A stretch of 64,000 nucleotides of DNA from Coprenecus sp902388455 (GCA_963931615.1 OZ007032.1:930001-994000), one strand, 5' to 3'; positions 1-9,825 are shown, counted from the stretch's first letter. Translations and numbers: made by a program. Notes: generated by a model not told the origin, from the sequence alone.

Positions 1-645
1 AAGAATAAGTTGCTTCATGATGAGGCTTTCCGGGAATATCTGAAGTCTTTCACGAAAAAGGCAGACCTTAGAATAGAGGAGATAGCGGTCAAGGAAATAC
101 CGCTGAATCTTGATAAGCATCAACTGGAGATAATCTCGCATTCGGAGTTCATTGATGACAATACTAAGGAAAGAATTCTGCAGAATGGATTTATAAATGA
201 TATCAGGACAGAGTTCAAAATCAGGGTTAAGAATGTTAGGGGGGAAGAAGAGTATTTTCTGCCTGAAAGCAGTCAGTCTGACGGAACTAACCGTGTGATG
301 GAGATAGAATCCGCATTGTATGCTGCTATAAAAGCCGGGGCTTTTCTTGCCATAGATGAAGTAGAGGCTTCGCTTCATCCTTTCCTGCTGGATTTTATCC
401 TGGACAGATTTCTGAAAGAGGAAAATAACGAATCGCAACTGCTGGTTACTACGCATTATGACCCTCTGCTTGACAGTATAAACGATTTGTTTGGAAAAGA
501 TTCTGTGTGGTTTACAGAAAAAAGTGAGGACGGGAGCACTGAACTCTTCCCATTGACGGATTTTAAAGGACTGAACAAACTGAGTTCCATCAGAAATTCA
601 TACAAAAACGGGCGTTTCGGTGCGGTTCCGGAGATTTATGTATAG
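1..645 (+). CDS. AbiLi/RloA-like AAA ATPase, 3' part only
   Basis: The reading frame is open from base 1, so the gene begins outside the window and only the C-terminal ~214 residues are present. What is visible is the second half of an ABC-type/OLD-like ATPase: a signature-like stretch (LPESSQSDGTNRV), the Walker B segment FLAIDEVEASLHP and the H-loop LLVTTHYDPLL. The next gene, 16 bp downstream, encodes an RloB-family protein, the usual partner of AAA15-family ATPases in AbiL-type abortive infection. The ATPase would then be the sensor/energy component of a two-gene anti-phage module. Walker A lies upstream of the window. Base composition is AT-richer than the glycosidases that follow. Confidence 0.8.
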   Translation, partial: KNKLLHDEAFREYLKSFTKKADLRIEEIAVKEIPLNLDKHQLEIISHSEFIDDNTKERILQNGFINDIRTEFKIRVKNVRGEEEYFLPESSQSDGTNRVMEIESALYAAIKAGAFLAIDEVEASLHPFLLDFILDRFLKEENNESQLLVTTHYDPLLDSINDLFGKDSVWFTEKSEDGSTELFPLTDFKGLNKLSSIRNSYKNGRFGAVPEIYV

Positions 646-660
646 TTTAATTATTGTATT

Positions 661-1248
661 ATGGGTAGAATTAGGAAAGAGAGAGAATTGAGGCGGCCCA
701 AAATAACTGTTATAGGGGAAGGGTTGACCGAGAGATGGTATTTCAATCATCTGAGGAGTGTAAAAGGTTTTAAGTATGACTGTAAGCCGAGGTTTTTCTC
801 CGAGCAGTCGTACTCCGAAATGGAAAAACTTATTGATTCTGTCGTCGGGCAAGGTGGTTTTGCCGTCTGTGTTTGTGATGCGGATGTGACCCGAGTGGAT
901 GATGCTGCAAAGTCCGGACTTGGGGGCATGAAAGAAAAATATAAAGACAGCCAAGATGTTTTGATATGTGACAGCATGCCGTCGATAGAGTTTTGGTTTT
1001 TGATTCATTACTTGAATACAGCAAAGTATTTTGCCGATTCAAAAGCAGTGATAGTCAAGTTGCGTGAATGGCTTCCTGAATATAGAAAGACCGGCCGTTT
1101 TTTGGAAAAACGCAAATGGGTTGAAGATCTGTGCAGCGATGGGAGACTGGATGAGGCATGTGTGCGGGCATCTGCAATGAAAGAAGATTCGCAATCGTAT
1201 TCAAATGTCTACAAAGCCATAACTTTGTTTGCCGGTCAAGAGAGATAA
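661..1248 (+). CDS. RloB/AbiLii-family Toprim-like protein
   Basis: 195 residues. The N-terminus carries VIGEGLTERWYF, the conserved glutamate-containing motif of RloB/AbiLii proteins, and residues ~75-80 read CVCDADV, the DxD-type acidic pair expected of a Toprim-like metal site. SIEFWFLIHY near residue 108 is also a typical RloB motif. Family knowledge: RloB/AbiLii proteins pair with an AAA15 ATPase in AbiL abortive-infection systems and are thought to be nucleases. It follows the ATPase gene by 16 bp in the same direction, consistent with one operon. No activity can be shown from sequence alone. Confidence 0.82.
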   Translation: MGRIRKERELRRPKITVIGEGLTERWYFNHLRSVKGFKYDCKPRFFSEQSYSEMEKLIDSVVGQGGFAVCVCDADVTRVDDAAKSGLGGMKEKYKDSQDVLICDSMPSIEFWFLIHYLNTAKYFADSKAVIVKLREWLPEYRKTGRFLEKRKWVEDLCSDGRLDEACVRASAMKEDSQSYSNVYKAITLFAGQER

Positions 1249-1253
1249 GGTAA

Positions 1254-1285
1254 TTTGGAGTTATCCCCCGAAAACACTAAGTTTG
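1254..1285 (+). promoter_or_regulatory. Bacteroidales-type promoter of the GH105 gene
   Basis: TTTG at 1254-1257, a 20-bp spacer, and TAAGTTTG at 1278-1285 match the Bacteroidota sigma-ABfr consensus (TTTG - 19 to 21 bp - TAnnTTTG) at both elements. The start codon of the GH105 gene lies 25 bp downstream. It marks the transition from the AbiL pair to the core block. Confidence 0.75.
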
Positions 1286-1310
1286 CCCCGCATTTTAAAG
1301 GAACCGTTAT

Positions 1311-2447
1311 ATGAAAAAACACATCGTGACGATAATGGCGCTGACGGCGCTGGTGACAGTGGGGGCTGGGGCGCAGGCTCCTGAGGCTCAGGAGGTAAAA
1401 TCAATGCTTAGGCTTGTGGCTGACTGGGAGAGGGCAAATCATCTGATAGATGAGGGGGAGCACGGCGATCTGGCCTGGACGCAGGCGGCGATGTATGTGG
1501 GGATGCTGGACTGGGCCGAGGTGGCTGAGAGGGAGGACGGTGATGACAGCTACTATCAGTGGATAAGGAGGATAGGGCGGAGGAACAGCTGGCAGACGGG
1601 GAAGATGATGTACCATGCGGACGACATTGCGGTGTCGCAGGCGTGGCTGACGATGTATGAGAAATACCGTGAACGCAATATGCTGCTGCCGACACTGGCG
1701 CGGACGGAGTTCGTGCTCAGGTATCCCTCGTGCAGCACTCTCGAACTGGACTATACGGATGGGGCGACTCTCGAGCGCTGGTCCTGGTGCGACGCGCTGT
1801 TCATGGCTCCTCCGGTGTATGCGAGGATGTATGTCCTGACAGGAAGACCGGAGTTCCTCGAGTTCATGGACCGCGAGTACAAGGCTACCTATGAATATAT
1901 GTACGATAAGGAGGCCCGGCTCTTCTACCGCGACTGGCGGTATTTCGATGACCGGGAAGACAACGGAGAGAAGGTGTTCTGGGGCCGCGGCAACGGCTGG
2001 GTACTTGCCGGACTGGCGGAGCTGCTGCAGATTCTCCCCGAGACAAACGCCTACAGGGATTTCTACGAGGATCTTTTCGTGGATCTGGCCGCGAGACTGG
2101 CCGGGCTACAGAGTCCTGACGGCTACTGGCACGCGAGCCTGCTGGATCCGGCGTCATATCCCTCGCCCGAGACCAGCGCGACCGGCTTTATCGTCTACGG
2201 CCTGGCCTACGGGGTAAACGCCGGACTTCTCGATGCGGAGACTTTCACCCCGGTGATTCTCAAAGGCTGGAAGGCCCTGACCGACGCTGTGGAGCCGGAC
2301 GGCAAGCTCGGCTGGGTGCAGCCCATCGGCGCGGATCCCAAGAAGGTGACCCGCGAGATGACCGAGGTCTACGGTGTCGGAGCCTTCTTAGCTGCAGGAG
2401 TTCAGGTCTATACGATGTTGGGCGGTGCCGGGGACAATGGAAAATAA
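1311..2447 (+). CDS. GH105/GH88-type unsaturated uronyl hydrolase
   Basis: 378 residues with an N-terminal signal peptide (MKKHIVTIMALTALVTVGAGAQA), so the enzyme is probably periplasmic. The fold is the (alpha/alpha)6 barrel of YteR/YesR-like enzymes: DDIAVSQAWL near residue 105, ERWSWCDALFMAPP around residue 155-165 with D161 in the position of the catalytic aspartate, and WGRGNGWVLAGL near 225. Such enzymes remove the unsaturated uronic acid left by polysaccharide lyases, as in rhamnogalacturonan breakdown. It is the first gene after a strong promoter; the Nudix gene overlaps its end by 11 bp and the GH92 genes follow. Confidence 0.88.
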   Translation: MKKHIVTIMALTALVTVGAGAQAPEAQEVKSMLRLVADWERANHLIDEGEHGDLAWTQAAMYVGMLDWAEVAEREDGDDSYYQWIRRIGRRNSWQTGKMMYHADDIAVSQAWLTMYEKYRERNMLLPTLARTEFVLRYPSCSTLELDYTDGATLERWSWCDALFMAPPVYARMYVLTGRPEFLEFMDREYKATYEYMYDKEARLFYRDWRYFDDREDNGEKVFWGRGNGWVLAGLAELLQILPETNAYRDFYEDLFVDLAARLAGLQSPDGYWHASLLDPASYPSPETSATGFIVYGLAYGVNAGLLDAETFTPVILKGWKALTDAVEPDGKLGWVQPIGADPKKVTREMTEVYGVGAFLAAGVQVYTMLGGAGDNGK

Positions 2448-2835
2448 GCGGAGGATAGAAGTGGTGGCGGCGGTCATCCATGACGGCAGCCGCATCCTGG
2501 CGACTCAGCGCGGCTACGGGGAGTTCAAGGACAAATGGGAGTTCCCGGGCGGCAAGATGGAGGCCGGGGAGAGCCGTGAGGAGGCTCTGCGCAGGGAGAT
2601 CCGGGAGGAACTGGACACTGAGATCAATATCGGGAAGCTGCTCTGTACGGTGGAGTACGACTATCCCGCGTTTCATCTGACGATGCACTGCTTTCTATGT
2701 ACTGTCGCCGCCGGAGATCTTAAGCTCAAGGAGCACGAATCCGCCCGCTGGCTGTCGGCGCAGGAGCTGAATGCGGTGGACTGGCTGCCGGCGGATGTAC
2801 AGATACTTCCGGCTATTTCCGCGATGCTTGTCTGA
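2437..2835 (+). CDS. Nudix (MutT-like) pyrophosphohydrolase
   Basis: 132 residues from the ATG at 2437 (an in-frame GTG at 2425 would add four residues). The Nudix box is intact: GGKMEAGESREEALRREIRE then EL, with the REUXEE core. The product begins with the sequence IEVVAAVIHDGSRILATQRG typical of MutT/8-oxo-dGTPase-like proteins, so a role in cleaning oxidised nucleotides is likely, although Nudix substrates cannot be read from sequence. It overlaps the 3' end of the GH105 gene by 11 bp, implying translational coupling even though the two functions look unrelated. It is cytoplasmic, with no signal peptide. Confidence 0.88.
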   Translation: MENKRRIEVVAAVIHDGSRILATQRGYGEFKDKWEFPGGKMEAGESREEALRREIREELDTEINIGKLLCTVEYDYPAFHLTMHCFLCTVAAGDLKLKEHESARWLSAQELNAVDWLPADVQILPAISAMLV

Positions 2836-2861
2836 GGGCTGCATTGTATTGGGAAATTTCG

Positions 2862-2869
2862 TACATTTG
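2862..2869 (+). promoter_or_regulatory. -7 box upstream of the first GH92 gene
   Basis: TACATTTG matches TAnnTTTG and lies 32 bp before the GH92 start codon at 2902. No good TTTG lies 19-21 bp upstream, so the -33 element is poor. This promoter would drive the GH92 x3 - GH2 run. Confidence 0.5.
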
Positions 2870-2901
2870 TCACCGCAAAACACTAATACGCGACGACGAT
2901 T

Positions 2902-5289
2902 ATGACGAAATTATCCTTATGGGCAGCATTCTGCCTGACAGCCCTCACCGGGATATCTGTATCAGCCGCACCTGCATCGGCTCAGCAGTCTGAGGACCCC
3001 GGCCAGGAGGGCCTGACCCGTTACGTGGATCCCAACATCGGCACTGCGCACAGCCGCTGGTTTTTCTACACTCCTGCCTCCCTGCCATTCGGCATGGCGA
3101 AGGTGGCGCCCTCTACCAACGGCCATTATGGCAACAAGGACGGCTGGCAGGCCGTGGGCTACGATGCCCGCCATACCTCGATCGAGGGTTTTGTCAACCT
3201 GCATGAGTTTCAGGTAGGAGGTATCTCTGTGATGCCTTCCACAGGCACTCTCAAGACCGTTCCGGGCAGCCTGGACGGTACTGAGGACGGCTACCGCTCG
3301 GAGTTCGACAAGCAGGACGAATATGCCACGGCGGGATATTACTCCGTCATACTCAAGGATTACGGCATCAGGGCAGAGCTGACGGCCACTGAGCGGGTCG
3401 GCTTTCACCGCTATACGTTTCCGGCCTCGGACCAGGCTCACCTGATATTCGACATCGGGCGCCGCTGGGGCGAGAGCGGCAGGGTAGTGGACGCCGAGGT
3501 GCAGTACAACGGGGACGGTACCCTTCAGGGCTGCGTGATAACCGAACCGGCATACGTCCAGAAGTATCAGCCCGGTGCCGTGGTGCCACTGTATTTCTAT
3601 GCTCAGGTCAGCCGCAGTCCAGAGGAATGGGGCACGTTCGCCGGTGAGGCTGTCCAGCCCTCGGCAGCCCGCAGCATGGGACCCGGCTCCGGCATCTACA
3701 TGACATTCACGACAGTGCAGAACGAGACCATAGAGGTCAAGGTCGGGGTATCCTACACCTCCGTCGACAACGCTAGGAACAACCTCATGACCGAGGCTGA
3801 AAACCTGACCTTCGACCAGGCCCGTCGGAAAGCTGACGGCATCTGGGAAGAGGCTCTGGGCCGCATCGTGGTCGAGGGCCCTGACGAGGCCGACAAGACC
3901 AAGTTCTACACAGGTCTCTTCCACGCTCTCCTGGGCCGCGGCCTGGCCAGCGACGTGAACGGCGACTATCCCCGCAACGACGGCACTGTAGGCCACATAG
4001 AGAAGGATGCCGACGGCCGCCCCCTGCACCACCACTACAACACGGACGCCATGTGGGGAGGCTGCTGGAACCTGACCCTGCTCTGGGCCTTGGCCTATCC
4101 CGAGTACTACGCCGACTTCGTCCAGAGCCAGCTGCTGGTCTACAAGGAGACCGGATGGCTGGCCGACGGCATTGCCAACAGCCGCTATGTTTCCGGAGTG
4201 GGGACCAACTTCATGGGCTTAGTCATCGCAGGAGCCTACAACTGCGGCATCCGCGATTTCGACATCGCCACCGGATATGAGGCGGCCCTGAAAAACGAGT
4301 TAGGCTGGAAAGACAGACCCGTCGGTGCCGGCAAGTCCGATGCCGGAGCATTTGTCGAATACGGCTATTCGCCCTATGTTCCCAGCACCGGAGTCAACGA
4401 CGAGCACCACCGCGACGGCTCTCCCTTCGGCGCCTCGCACACCCTCGAATACTGTTTCAGCGCCTATGCAGTGGCCAACTTCGCCGAAGCCCTCGGCCAC
4501 AAGGAGGACGCCCGTCAGCTGATGGAGCTCTCCCACGGCTGGAAGAAACTCTACGACCCTTCTACCGGCTTCATCCGTCCCAAGGACAAGGACGGAAAGT
4601 TCATTGAGCCCTTCGATCCCTCCCGCCCCTGGGTAGGCTTCCAGGAGGGCAACGCCTGGCAGTACACTTTCTACGTGCCTCATGACGCCGCGACCCTCGC
4701 CGAGACCGTCGGCCGTGACGAGTTCAACACCCGCCTGGACAGCATCTTCACCATCTCCCGGGCCAATATCTTCGGCGGCGGCACGGTAGTCGACGCCTTC
4801 GCCGGCATCTCCGGAGTGTACAACCACGGCAATCAGCCCAATCTCCACATCTCCTGGCTCTTCAACTTCTCCGGCAAGCCCTGGCTTACCCAGAAATGGG
4901 TCAGGGCCATCTGCGATGAGTTCTACGGCACCGAGGAAATCCACGGCTACGGCTACGGTCAGGACGAGGACCAGGGCCAGCTCGGAGCATGGTACGTGAT
5001 GTCCTCCATCGGCCTGTTCGACGTCAAGGGACTGGGTGACAGGGAGCCTTCCTTCCAGATCGGCAGTCCCGTCTTCGACCGCGTCACCATCCGCCTTCCC
5101 GAGGACGTCCGCTCCAGACCCTTCGTCATCGAGGCCCAGGGCAACAGCAAGGACAACATCTACGTCCGCAGCATGAAGCTCAACGGCCGTCCTCTCAAGA
5201 CCTACGTCCTGCCTTACAGGCAGCTGGTCAAGGGCGGCACGCTCACCCTCGTCATGGACAGCGAGCCCAACACCAAGGCAACAAAATAA
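2902..5289 (+). CDS. GH92 family alpha-mannosidase-type enzyme (copy 1)
   Basis: 795 residues with a signal peptide ending near ASA/QQ. The mature protein begins with RYVDPNIGTAHSRWFFYTPA, the GH92 N-terminal signature (YVxPxIGT). The C-terminal (alpha/alpha)6 domain has EGNAWQYTFYVPHD, containing the glutamate used as general acid in this family, and GQDEDQGQLGAWYVMSSIG, the Asp-containing base loop. GH92 enzymes are calcium-dependent exo-alpha-mannosidases acting on N-glycans or yeast mannan. The serine/phenylalanine-rich RWFFYTP in place of the usual GHxFPG region suggests a subfamily with different specificity. It is the first of three tandem GH92 genes; 11 bp separate it from the next. 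Confidence 0.9.
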   Translation: MTKLSLWAAFCLTALTGISVSAAPASAQQSEDPGQEGLTRYVDPNIGTAHSRWFFYTPASLPFGMAKVAPSTNGHYGNKDGWQAVGYDARHTSIEGFVNLHEFQVGGISVMPSTGTLKTVPGSLDGTEDGYRSEFDKQDEYATAGYYSVILKDYGIRAELTATERVGFHRYTFPASDQAHLIFDIGRRWGESGRVVDAEVQYNGDGTLQGCVITEPAYVQKYQPGAVVPLYFYAQVSRSPEEWGTFAGEAVQPSAARSMGPGSGIYMTFTTVQNETIEVKVGVSYTSVDNARNNLMTEAENLTFDQARRKADGIWEEALGRIVVEGPDEADKTKFYTGLFHALLGRGLASDVNGDYPRNDGTVGHIEKDADGRPLHHHYNTDAMWGGCWNLTLLWALAYPEYYADFVQSQLLVYKETGWLADGIANSRYVSGVGTNFMGLVIAGAYNCGIRDFDIATGYEAALKNELGWKDRPVGAGKSDAGAFVEYGYSPYVPSTGVNDEHHRDGSPFGASHTLEYCFSAYAVANFAEALGHKEDARQLMELSHGWKKLYDPSTGFIRPKDKDGKFIEPFDPSRPWVGFQEGNAWQYTFYVPHDAATLAETVGRDEFNTRLDSIFTISRANIFGGGTVVDAFAGISGVYNHGNQPNLHISWLFNFSGKPWLTQKWVRAICDEFYGTEEIHGYGYGQDEDQGQLGAWYVMSSIGLFDVKGLGDREPSFQIGSPVFDRVTIRLPEDVRSRPFVIEAQGNSKDNIYVRSMKLNGRPLKTYVLPYRQLVKGGTLTLVMDSEPNTKATK

Positions 5290-5300
5290 CATATCCATCT

Positions 5301-7508
5301 ATGCGCATATCAGGCACAATGACAATAATTGCGGCAGCCGGAGCCATTCTCGCCTCGGCTGCCTGCACTCCCTCTCAGGAGGATTTCACAAAATATGTGG
5401 ACCCGACAATCGGCACCGGCGGCCACGGTCATGTCTTCTACGGGGCCAGCGTCCCCTTCGGTCTGGTGCAGCTCGGCCCGACCAGCATCCCCCAGGACTG
5501 GGACTGGACCTCCGGCTACCACATCAGCGACTCGACGGTCATCGGCTTTCCCCACACCCACCTGAGCGGAACGGGCATAGGCGACCTGCATGACATCACC
5601 CTGATGCCGGTTACGGGCGAGGTGACATACGCCCGCGGCAGGGAGGATGACCCGGGCTCCGGCCTATGGTCCTATTCGGACCGCTCTAAGGAAACGGCCC
5701 GTCCGGGATACTACGCCACCCGTCTGACCCGCTACGACGTGGATGTGGAGCTTACCGCCACCAAGCGGGTGGGATTCCACAAATATACCTTCAACGCCCC
5801 GGACGACGCGGCAGTGGTCATCGACCTGGTGAACGGCGGCGGCTGGGATTCTCCCGTGGAGGCACGGATAACCCGGGTGGACGGCAGCAGGGTGGAGGGC
5901 TACCGCTTCTCGAAGGGCTGGGCCTCGGACCAGAAGGTGTTCTTCGCGGCAGAATTTTCCATCCCCGTCACCTCCCTCGAGGTTATCACCGACGGACAGT
6001 CCGCTCAGGACAGCGGCAGGGGCCGCAGGGTCTACGCCCGCGCATCCTTGGATGCAGCTGCCGGGGTACCGGTCTACGTTAAGGTAGCCCTTTCCCCCAC
6101 GTCGGTGGAGAATGCCTGGGCCAATATGGCAGCGGAGCTGCCCGGATGGGACTTCGGAGGCTGCGTAGAGGCTGCCCGGCAGGCATGGAACGGCGAGCTC
6201 TCGAAGATCCGCATCGGCACTCGGGACGAGGAGCAGCGGAAGGTCTTATACACGGCACTGTACCATACGATGATAGGCCCTTCGGAGTTCTGTGACGTGA
6301 GCGGAGAATACTACGGAGCTGACGGACAGATGCATCCCGACGGAGGCTTTGTCAACTACACGACCCTCTCGTGCTGGGACACCTACCGCTCCGCACATCC
6401 CCTGATGACCCTGATCCATCCGGAGAAGATGAGGGATATTGCCGAGACCTTCATGACGATATACGACCAGCAGGGCAAGCTGCCCGTATGGCATCTGATG
6501 GGCTGTGAGACCAACACCATGGTCGGCAACCCCGGCATCAGCATCTTAGCCGACGCTGTCCTCAAGGGCTACGTCGAGGACGAGGAGAGGGCCTACACCG
6601 CCCTGAAGAACTCCGCTATGCTCGACGAGCGTGGCATGGCCGCCCGCAAGGAATACGGCTACATCCCCTGGGAGACAATGAACGAGTCGGTGGCCTTCGA
6701 CATGGAATACGCCATCGCGGACTGGGCTGTGGCTCAGGTGGCCCGGAGGCTCGGGCATACGGAGGACTATGAGTATTTCATAGAGCGCAGCCGCTCCTAC
6801 CGCCACCTGTTCGACCCGCAGACCCGCTTCATGCGCGGCAAGGGGCGGGACGGCAGCTTCCACGAGCCGTTCAACCCCATCTCCTCGGAGCACCGCAACG
6901 ACGACTACTGCGAGGGCAATGCCTGGCAGTACACCTTCCTCGTACCGCAGGACCTTGAGGGGCTTATAGACTGCTTCGGCTCCCGCGAGGCATTCCTGAG
7001 CAAGCTGGACTCGCTCTTTACGATTGACTCCAAGCTGGAGGGAGAGGACGTATCGCCCGACATCTCAGGCCTCATCGGACAGTACGCCCACGGCAACGAG
7101 CCGAGCCACCATGTCGCCTATTTCTACACCATGGCCGGGGAGCCGGACAAGACCGCCGACCTGGTGCGCTACATCCTGACAGAGCTGTATTCCGCCGCTC
7201 CAGACGGCCTTTCGGGCAATGAGGATGTGGGAGCCATGTCCTCGTGGTACATCCTCTCGTCTCTCGGCTTCTACCAGGTGGAGCCTGCCGGAGGACGCTA
7301 TTTCCTCGGCTCTCCGCTCTTCGACGAGGCGGTGATCCGGGTGGCCGGAGGCGAGTTCACCGTAAGGGCCCTGAACAACTCCCCCGAGAACAGATACATC
7401 AAGAGTATCAGACTGAACGGACAGCCGTATGACAGGTGGTGGATCGACTTCAGCGACATCACTGCAGGGGGGGTCCTCGAAATAGAAATGACCGATGAAC
7501 AAAAATAA
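5301..7508 (+). CDS. GH92 family alpha-mannosidase, lipoprotein (copy 2)
   Basis: 735 residues. The signal peptide ends in a lipobox (ILASAAC), so the enzyme is probably lipid-anchored. The N-terminal GH92 motif is complete (KYVDPTIGTGGHGHVFYGASVPFG), as are the catalytic-domain motifs YCEGNAWQYTFLVP (general acid Glu) and GNEDVGAMSSWYILSSLGFY (general base Asp). This copy is closest to canonical exo-alpha-mannosidases such as those acting on alpha-1,2/1,3 linkages. It starts 11 bp after copy 1 and overlaps copy 3 by 14 bp, so the three genes form one transcription unit. Confidence 0.93.
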   Translation: MRISGTMTIIAAAGAILASAACTPSQEDFTKYVDPTIGTGGHGHVFYGASVPFGLVQLGPTSIPQDWDWTSGYHISDSTVIGFPHTHLSGTGIGDLHDITLMPVTGEVTYARGREDDPGSGLWSYSDRSKETARPGYYATRLTRYDVDVELTATKRVGFHKYTFNAPDDAAVVIDLVNGGGWDSPVEARITRVDGSRVEGYRFSKGWASDQKVFFAAEFSIPVTSLEVITDGQSAQDSGRGRRVYARASLDAAAGVPVYVKVALSPTSVENAWANMAAELPGWDFGGCVEAARQAWNGELSKIRIGTRDEEQRKVLYTALYHTMIGPSEFCDVSGEYYGADGQMHPDGGFVNYTTLSCWDTYRSAHPLMTLIHPEKMRDIAETFMTIYDQQGKLPVWHLMGCETNTMVGNPGISILADAVLKGYVEDEERAYTALKNSAMLDERGMAARKEYGYIPWETMNESVAFDMEYAIADWAVAQVARRLGHTEDYEYFIERSRSYRHLFDPQTRFMRGKGRDGSFHEPFNPISSEHRNDDYCEGNAWQYTFLVPQDLEGLIDCFGSREAFLSKLDSLFTIDSKLEGEDVSPDISGLIGQYAHGNEPSHHVAYFYTMAGEPDKTADLVRYILTELYSAAPDGLSGNEDVGAMSSWYILSSLGFYQVEPAGGRYFLGSPLFDEAVIRVAGGEFTVRALNNSPENRYIKSIRLNGQPYDRWWIDFSDITAGGVLEIEMTDEQK

Positions 7509-9825
7509 CCGACAGAAAATGAAAAAGACAGCTCTCCTGCACTTCGCATGTGTGCTGACCGTCCTTATGGTATGCGGGTTTACGGCCCGTACTTCTCGGG
7601 CTGAGGACACCGCCCGGGACTACACCAAGTATGTCAATCCCCTGATGGGAACCCTCTCCACATTTGAGTTCTCCACCGGCAATACCTATCCGGCCATCGC
7701 CCGCCCCTGGGGCATGAACTTCTGGACACCTCAGACCGGAAAGATGGGCGACGGCTGGGCCTACGTCTACTCCCATTTGGAGATCCGGGGCTTCAAGCAG
7801 ACCCATCAGCCCAGCCCGTGGATCAACGACTACGGCCAGTTCTCCCTCATGCCCACAGTCGGAACTCCGGTCTTCGATGAGAATGAGCGTGCCAGCTGGT
7901 TCTCCCACAAGGCCGAGACCGCTCTGCCGCACTATTACCGGGTCTATTTAGCCAAGCCAGATGTAACTGTGGAGCTGACTCCCACGGAGCGTGCGGCCAT
8001 CTTCCGCTTCACCTTCCCGGAGAGCGACAGTGCCAATGTGGTGGTGGACGCTTTCGACCGCGGCTCGTATATCAAGGTCATCCCCGGGGAAAACAAGATA
8101 GTGGGCTACAGCACCCGCAACAGCGGAGGGTGTCCGGACAATTTCCGGAACTGGTTCGTCATGGTCTTCGACCGTCCGTTCTCCTATACGGCGACCGTAC
8201 GCGACGGGGAGATACAGACCGGAGCATTGGAGCAGGAGGCCGGTCATGCCGGAGCGATAGTAGGCTTCAGCACGGCCCGCGGCGCTCAGGTCCATGTAAG
8301 GGTGGCATCCTCATTCATCAGCCTTGAGCAGGCGGAGCGCAATCTGCAGGAACTCGGAGACAGCTCCTTCGAGGAGATAGCGGAGGCCGGCCGCCGGGTC
8401 TGGAACGACGTTCTGGGCCGGATAGAGGTCGAGGGCGGCACGGAGGAGCAGTACCGGACATTCTACTCATGTCTGTACCGCTCGCTGCTCTTTCCCCGCA
8501 AGCTCTACGAGATGGATGCCCAGGGCCGGCCCGTCCACTACAGTCCCTACAACGGAGAGGTACTGCCCGGATACATGTACACCGATACCGGATTCTGGGA
8601 TACGTTCCGCAGCCTCTTCCCTCTGCTCAACCTCATGTATCCTTCGGTCAATAAGGAGATACAGGAAGGACTGCTCAACACGTACAGAGAGAGCGGCTTC
8701 TTCCCCGAATGGGCCAGTCCGGGCCACCGCGGCTGCATGGTCGGCAACAACTCCGCCTCTGTCCTCGTCGATGCCTGGGTCAAGGGCGTGAGGGTAGAGG
8801 ACGTGCAGACCCTGTACGAGGGACTGCTGCACGGCACCCGTAACGTTCATCCCCGGGTCTCCTCCACCGGCCGGCTCGGGCACGAATACTACAACACCCT
8901 CGGCTACATCCCTTATGACGTCGGTATAGCCGAGAATGTGGCCCGTACCCTCGAATACGCCTACAACGACTGGTGCATCCTCCAGCTGGCAGAGGCCCTC
9001 GGCAGGCCGCAGCAGGAGACAGACACTCTCCGGAGCAGGGCCATGAACTACCGCAATGTCTTCGACCCTTCCACCAACCTGATGCGCGGCCGCAACCGCG
9101 ACGGACAGTTCCAGTCCCCCTTCTCACCCCTGAAGTGGGGCGATGCCTTCACTGAGGGCAACAGCTGGCATTACACCTGGTCTGTCTTTCATGACCCCCA
9201 GGGCCTTATCGACCTGATGGGAGGCCGCGGGACATTTACCGCCATGCTCGACTCGGTGTTCTCGGTGCCTCCTGTCTACGATGACAGCTACTACGGATAT
9301 CCTATCCACGAGATAAGGGAGATGGCCGTAGCCGATATGGGCAACTACGCCCACGGCAACCAGCCTGCCCAGCACATGATCTACCTCTATAACTACGCTG
9401 CCCGGCCCTGGAAAGCCCAGTGGTGGGTGCGTCAGGTCCTGAACCGTCTCTACAGTCCTACGCCCGACGGTTACTGCGGGGACGAGGACAACGGACAGAC
9501 CTCCGCATGGTACGTATTCTCGGCCCTCGGGTTCTATCCCGTCTGCCCCGGAAGCGACCAGTATGTCGCCGGCTCCCCCCTGTTCCGCAAGGCTGTGCTG
9601 CACTTCGAGAACGGACGGAGCCTGACCATTGACGCACCTGAAAACGGTCCGGACCGCTGCTACATCCGCTCGGCCGAGCTCAACGGCAGGCCCTATACCC
9701 GCAGCTACTACACTCACGAGGGTCTGCTCGGCGGCGGCATCCTGCATTTGGAGATGAGTCCTGAACCGGATTACAGCAGGGCGACGGCAGATGAGGATTT
9801 GCCTTATTCATTTTCGAATAAATAA
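7495..9825 (+). CDS. GH92 family alpha-mannosidase-type enzyme (copy 3)
   Basis: 776 residues from ATG 7495; a second ATG at 7519 (MKKTALL) would give a more typical signal peptide and remove the overlap with copy 2. The GH92 start motif is KYVNPLMGTLSTFEFSTGNTYP. The general-acid motif is TEGNSWHYTWSVFHD and the base motif GDEDNGQTSAWYVFSALGFYPV. This variant (NPLMGT...FSTGNTYPAIARPWG) is a common Bacteroidales GH92 subtype. The three copies differ strongly in the substrate-side N-terminal domain, suggesting complementary linkages on one glycan rather than a recent duplication. Confidence 0.92.
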   Translation: MNKNNRQKMKKTALLHFACVLTVLMVCGFTARTSRAEDTARDYTKYVNPLMGTLSTFEFSTGNTYPAIARPWGMNFWTPQTGKMGDGWAYVYSHLEIRGFKQTHQPSPWINDYGQFSLMPTVGTPVFDENERASWFSHKAETALPHYYRVYLAKPDVTVELTPTERAAIFRFTFPESDSANVVVDAFDRGSYIKVIPGENKIVGYSTRNSGGCPDNFRNWFVMVFDRPFSYTATVRDGEIQTGALEQEAGHAGAIVGFSTARGAQVHVRVASSFISLEQAERNLQELGDSSFEEIAEAGRRVWNDVLGRIEVEGGTEEQYRTFYSCLYRSLLFPRKLYEMDAQGRPVHYSPYNGEVLPGYMYTDTGFWDTFRSLFPLLNLMYPSVNKEIQEGLLNTYRESGFFPEWASPGHRGCMVGNNSASVLVDAWVKGVRVEDVQTLYEGLLHGTRNVHPRVSSTGRLGHEYYNTLGYIPYDVGIAENVARTLEYAYNDWCILQLAEALGRPQQETDTLRSRAMNYRNVFDPSTNLMRGRNRDGQFQSPFSPLKWGDAFTEGNSWHYTWSVFHDPQGLIDLMGGRGTFTAMLDSVFSVPPVYDDSYYGYPIHEIREMAVADMGNYAHGNQPAQHMIYLYNYAARPWKAQWWVRQVLNRLYSPTPDGYCGDEDNGQTSAWYVFSALGFYPVCPGSDQYVAGSPLFRKAVLHFENGRSLTIDAPENGPDRCYIRSAELNGRPYTRSYYTHEGLLGGGILHLEMSPEPDYSRATADEDLPYSFSNK

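Noticed and set aside
2962..5298. Long minus-strand frames of 357 and 332 codons
   Set aside because: They lie opposite the GH92 gene, whose motifs are unmistakable; GC-rich coding DNA produces long antisense frames. Their translations show no family motif.
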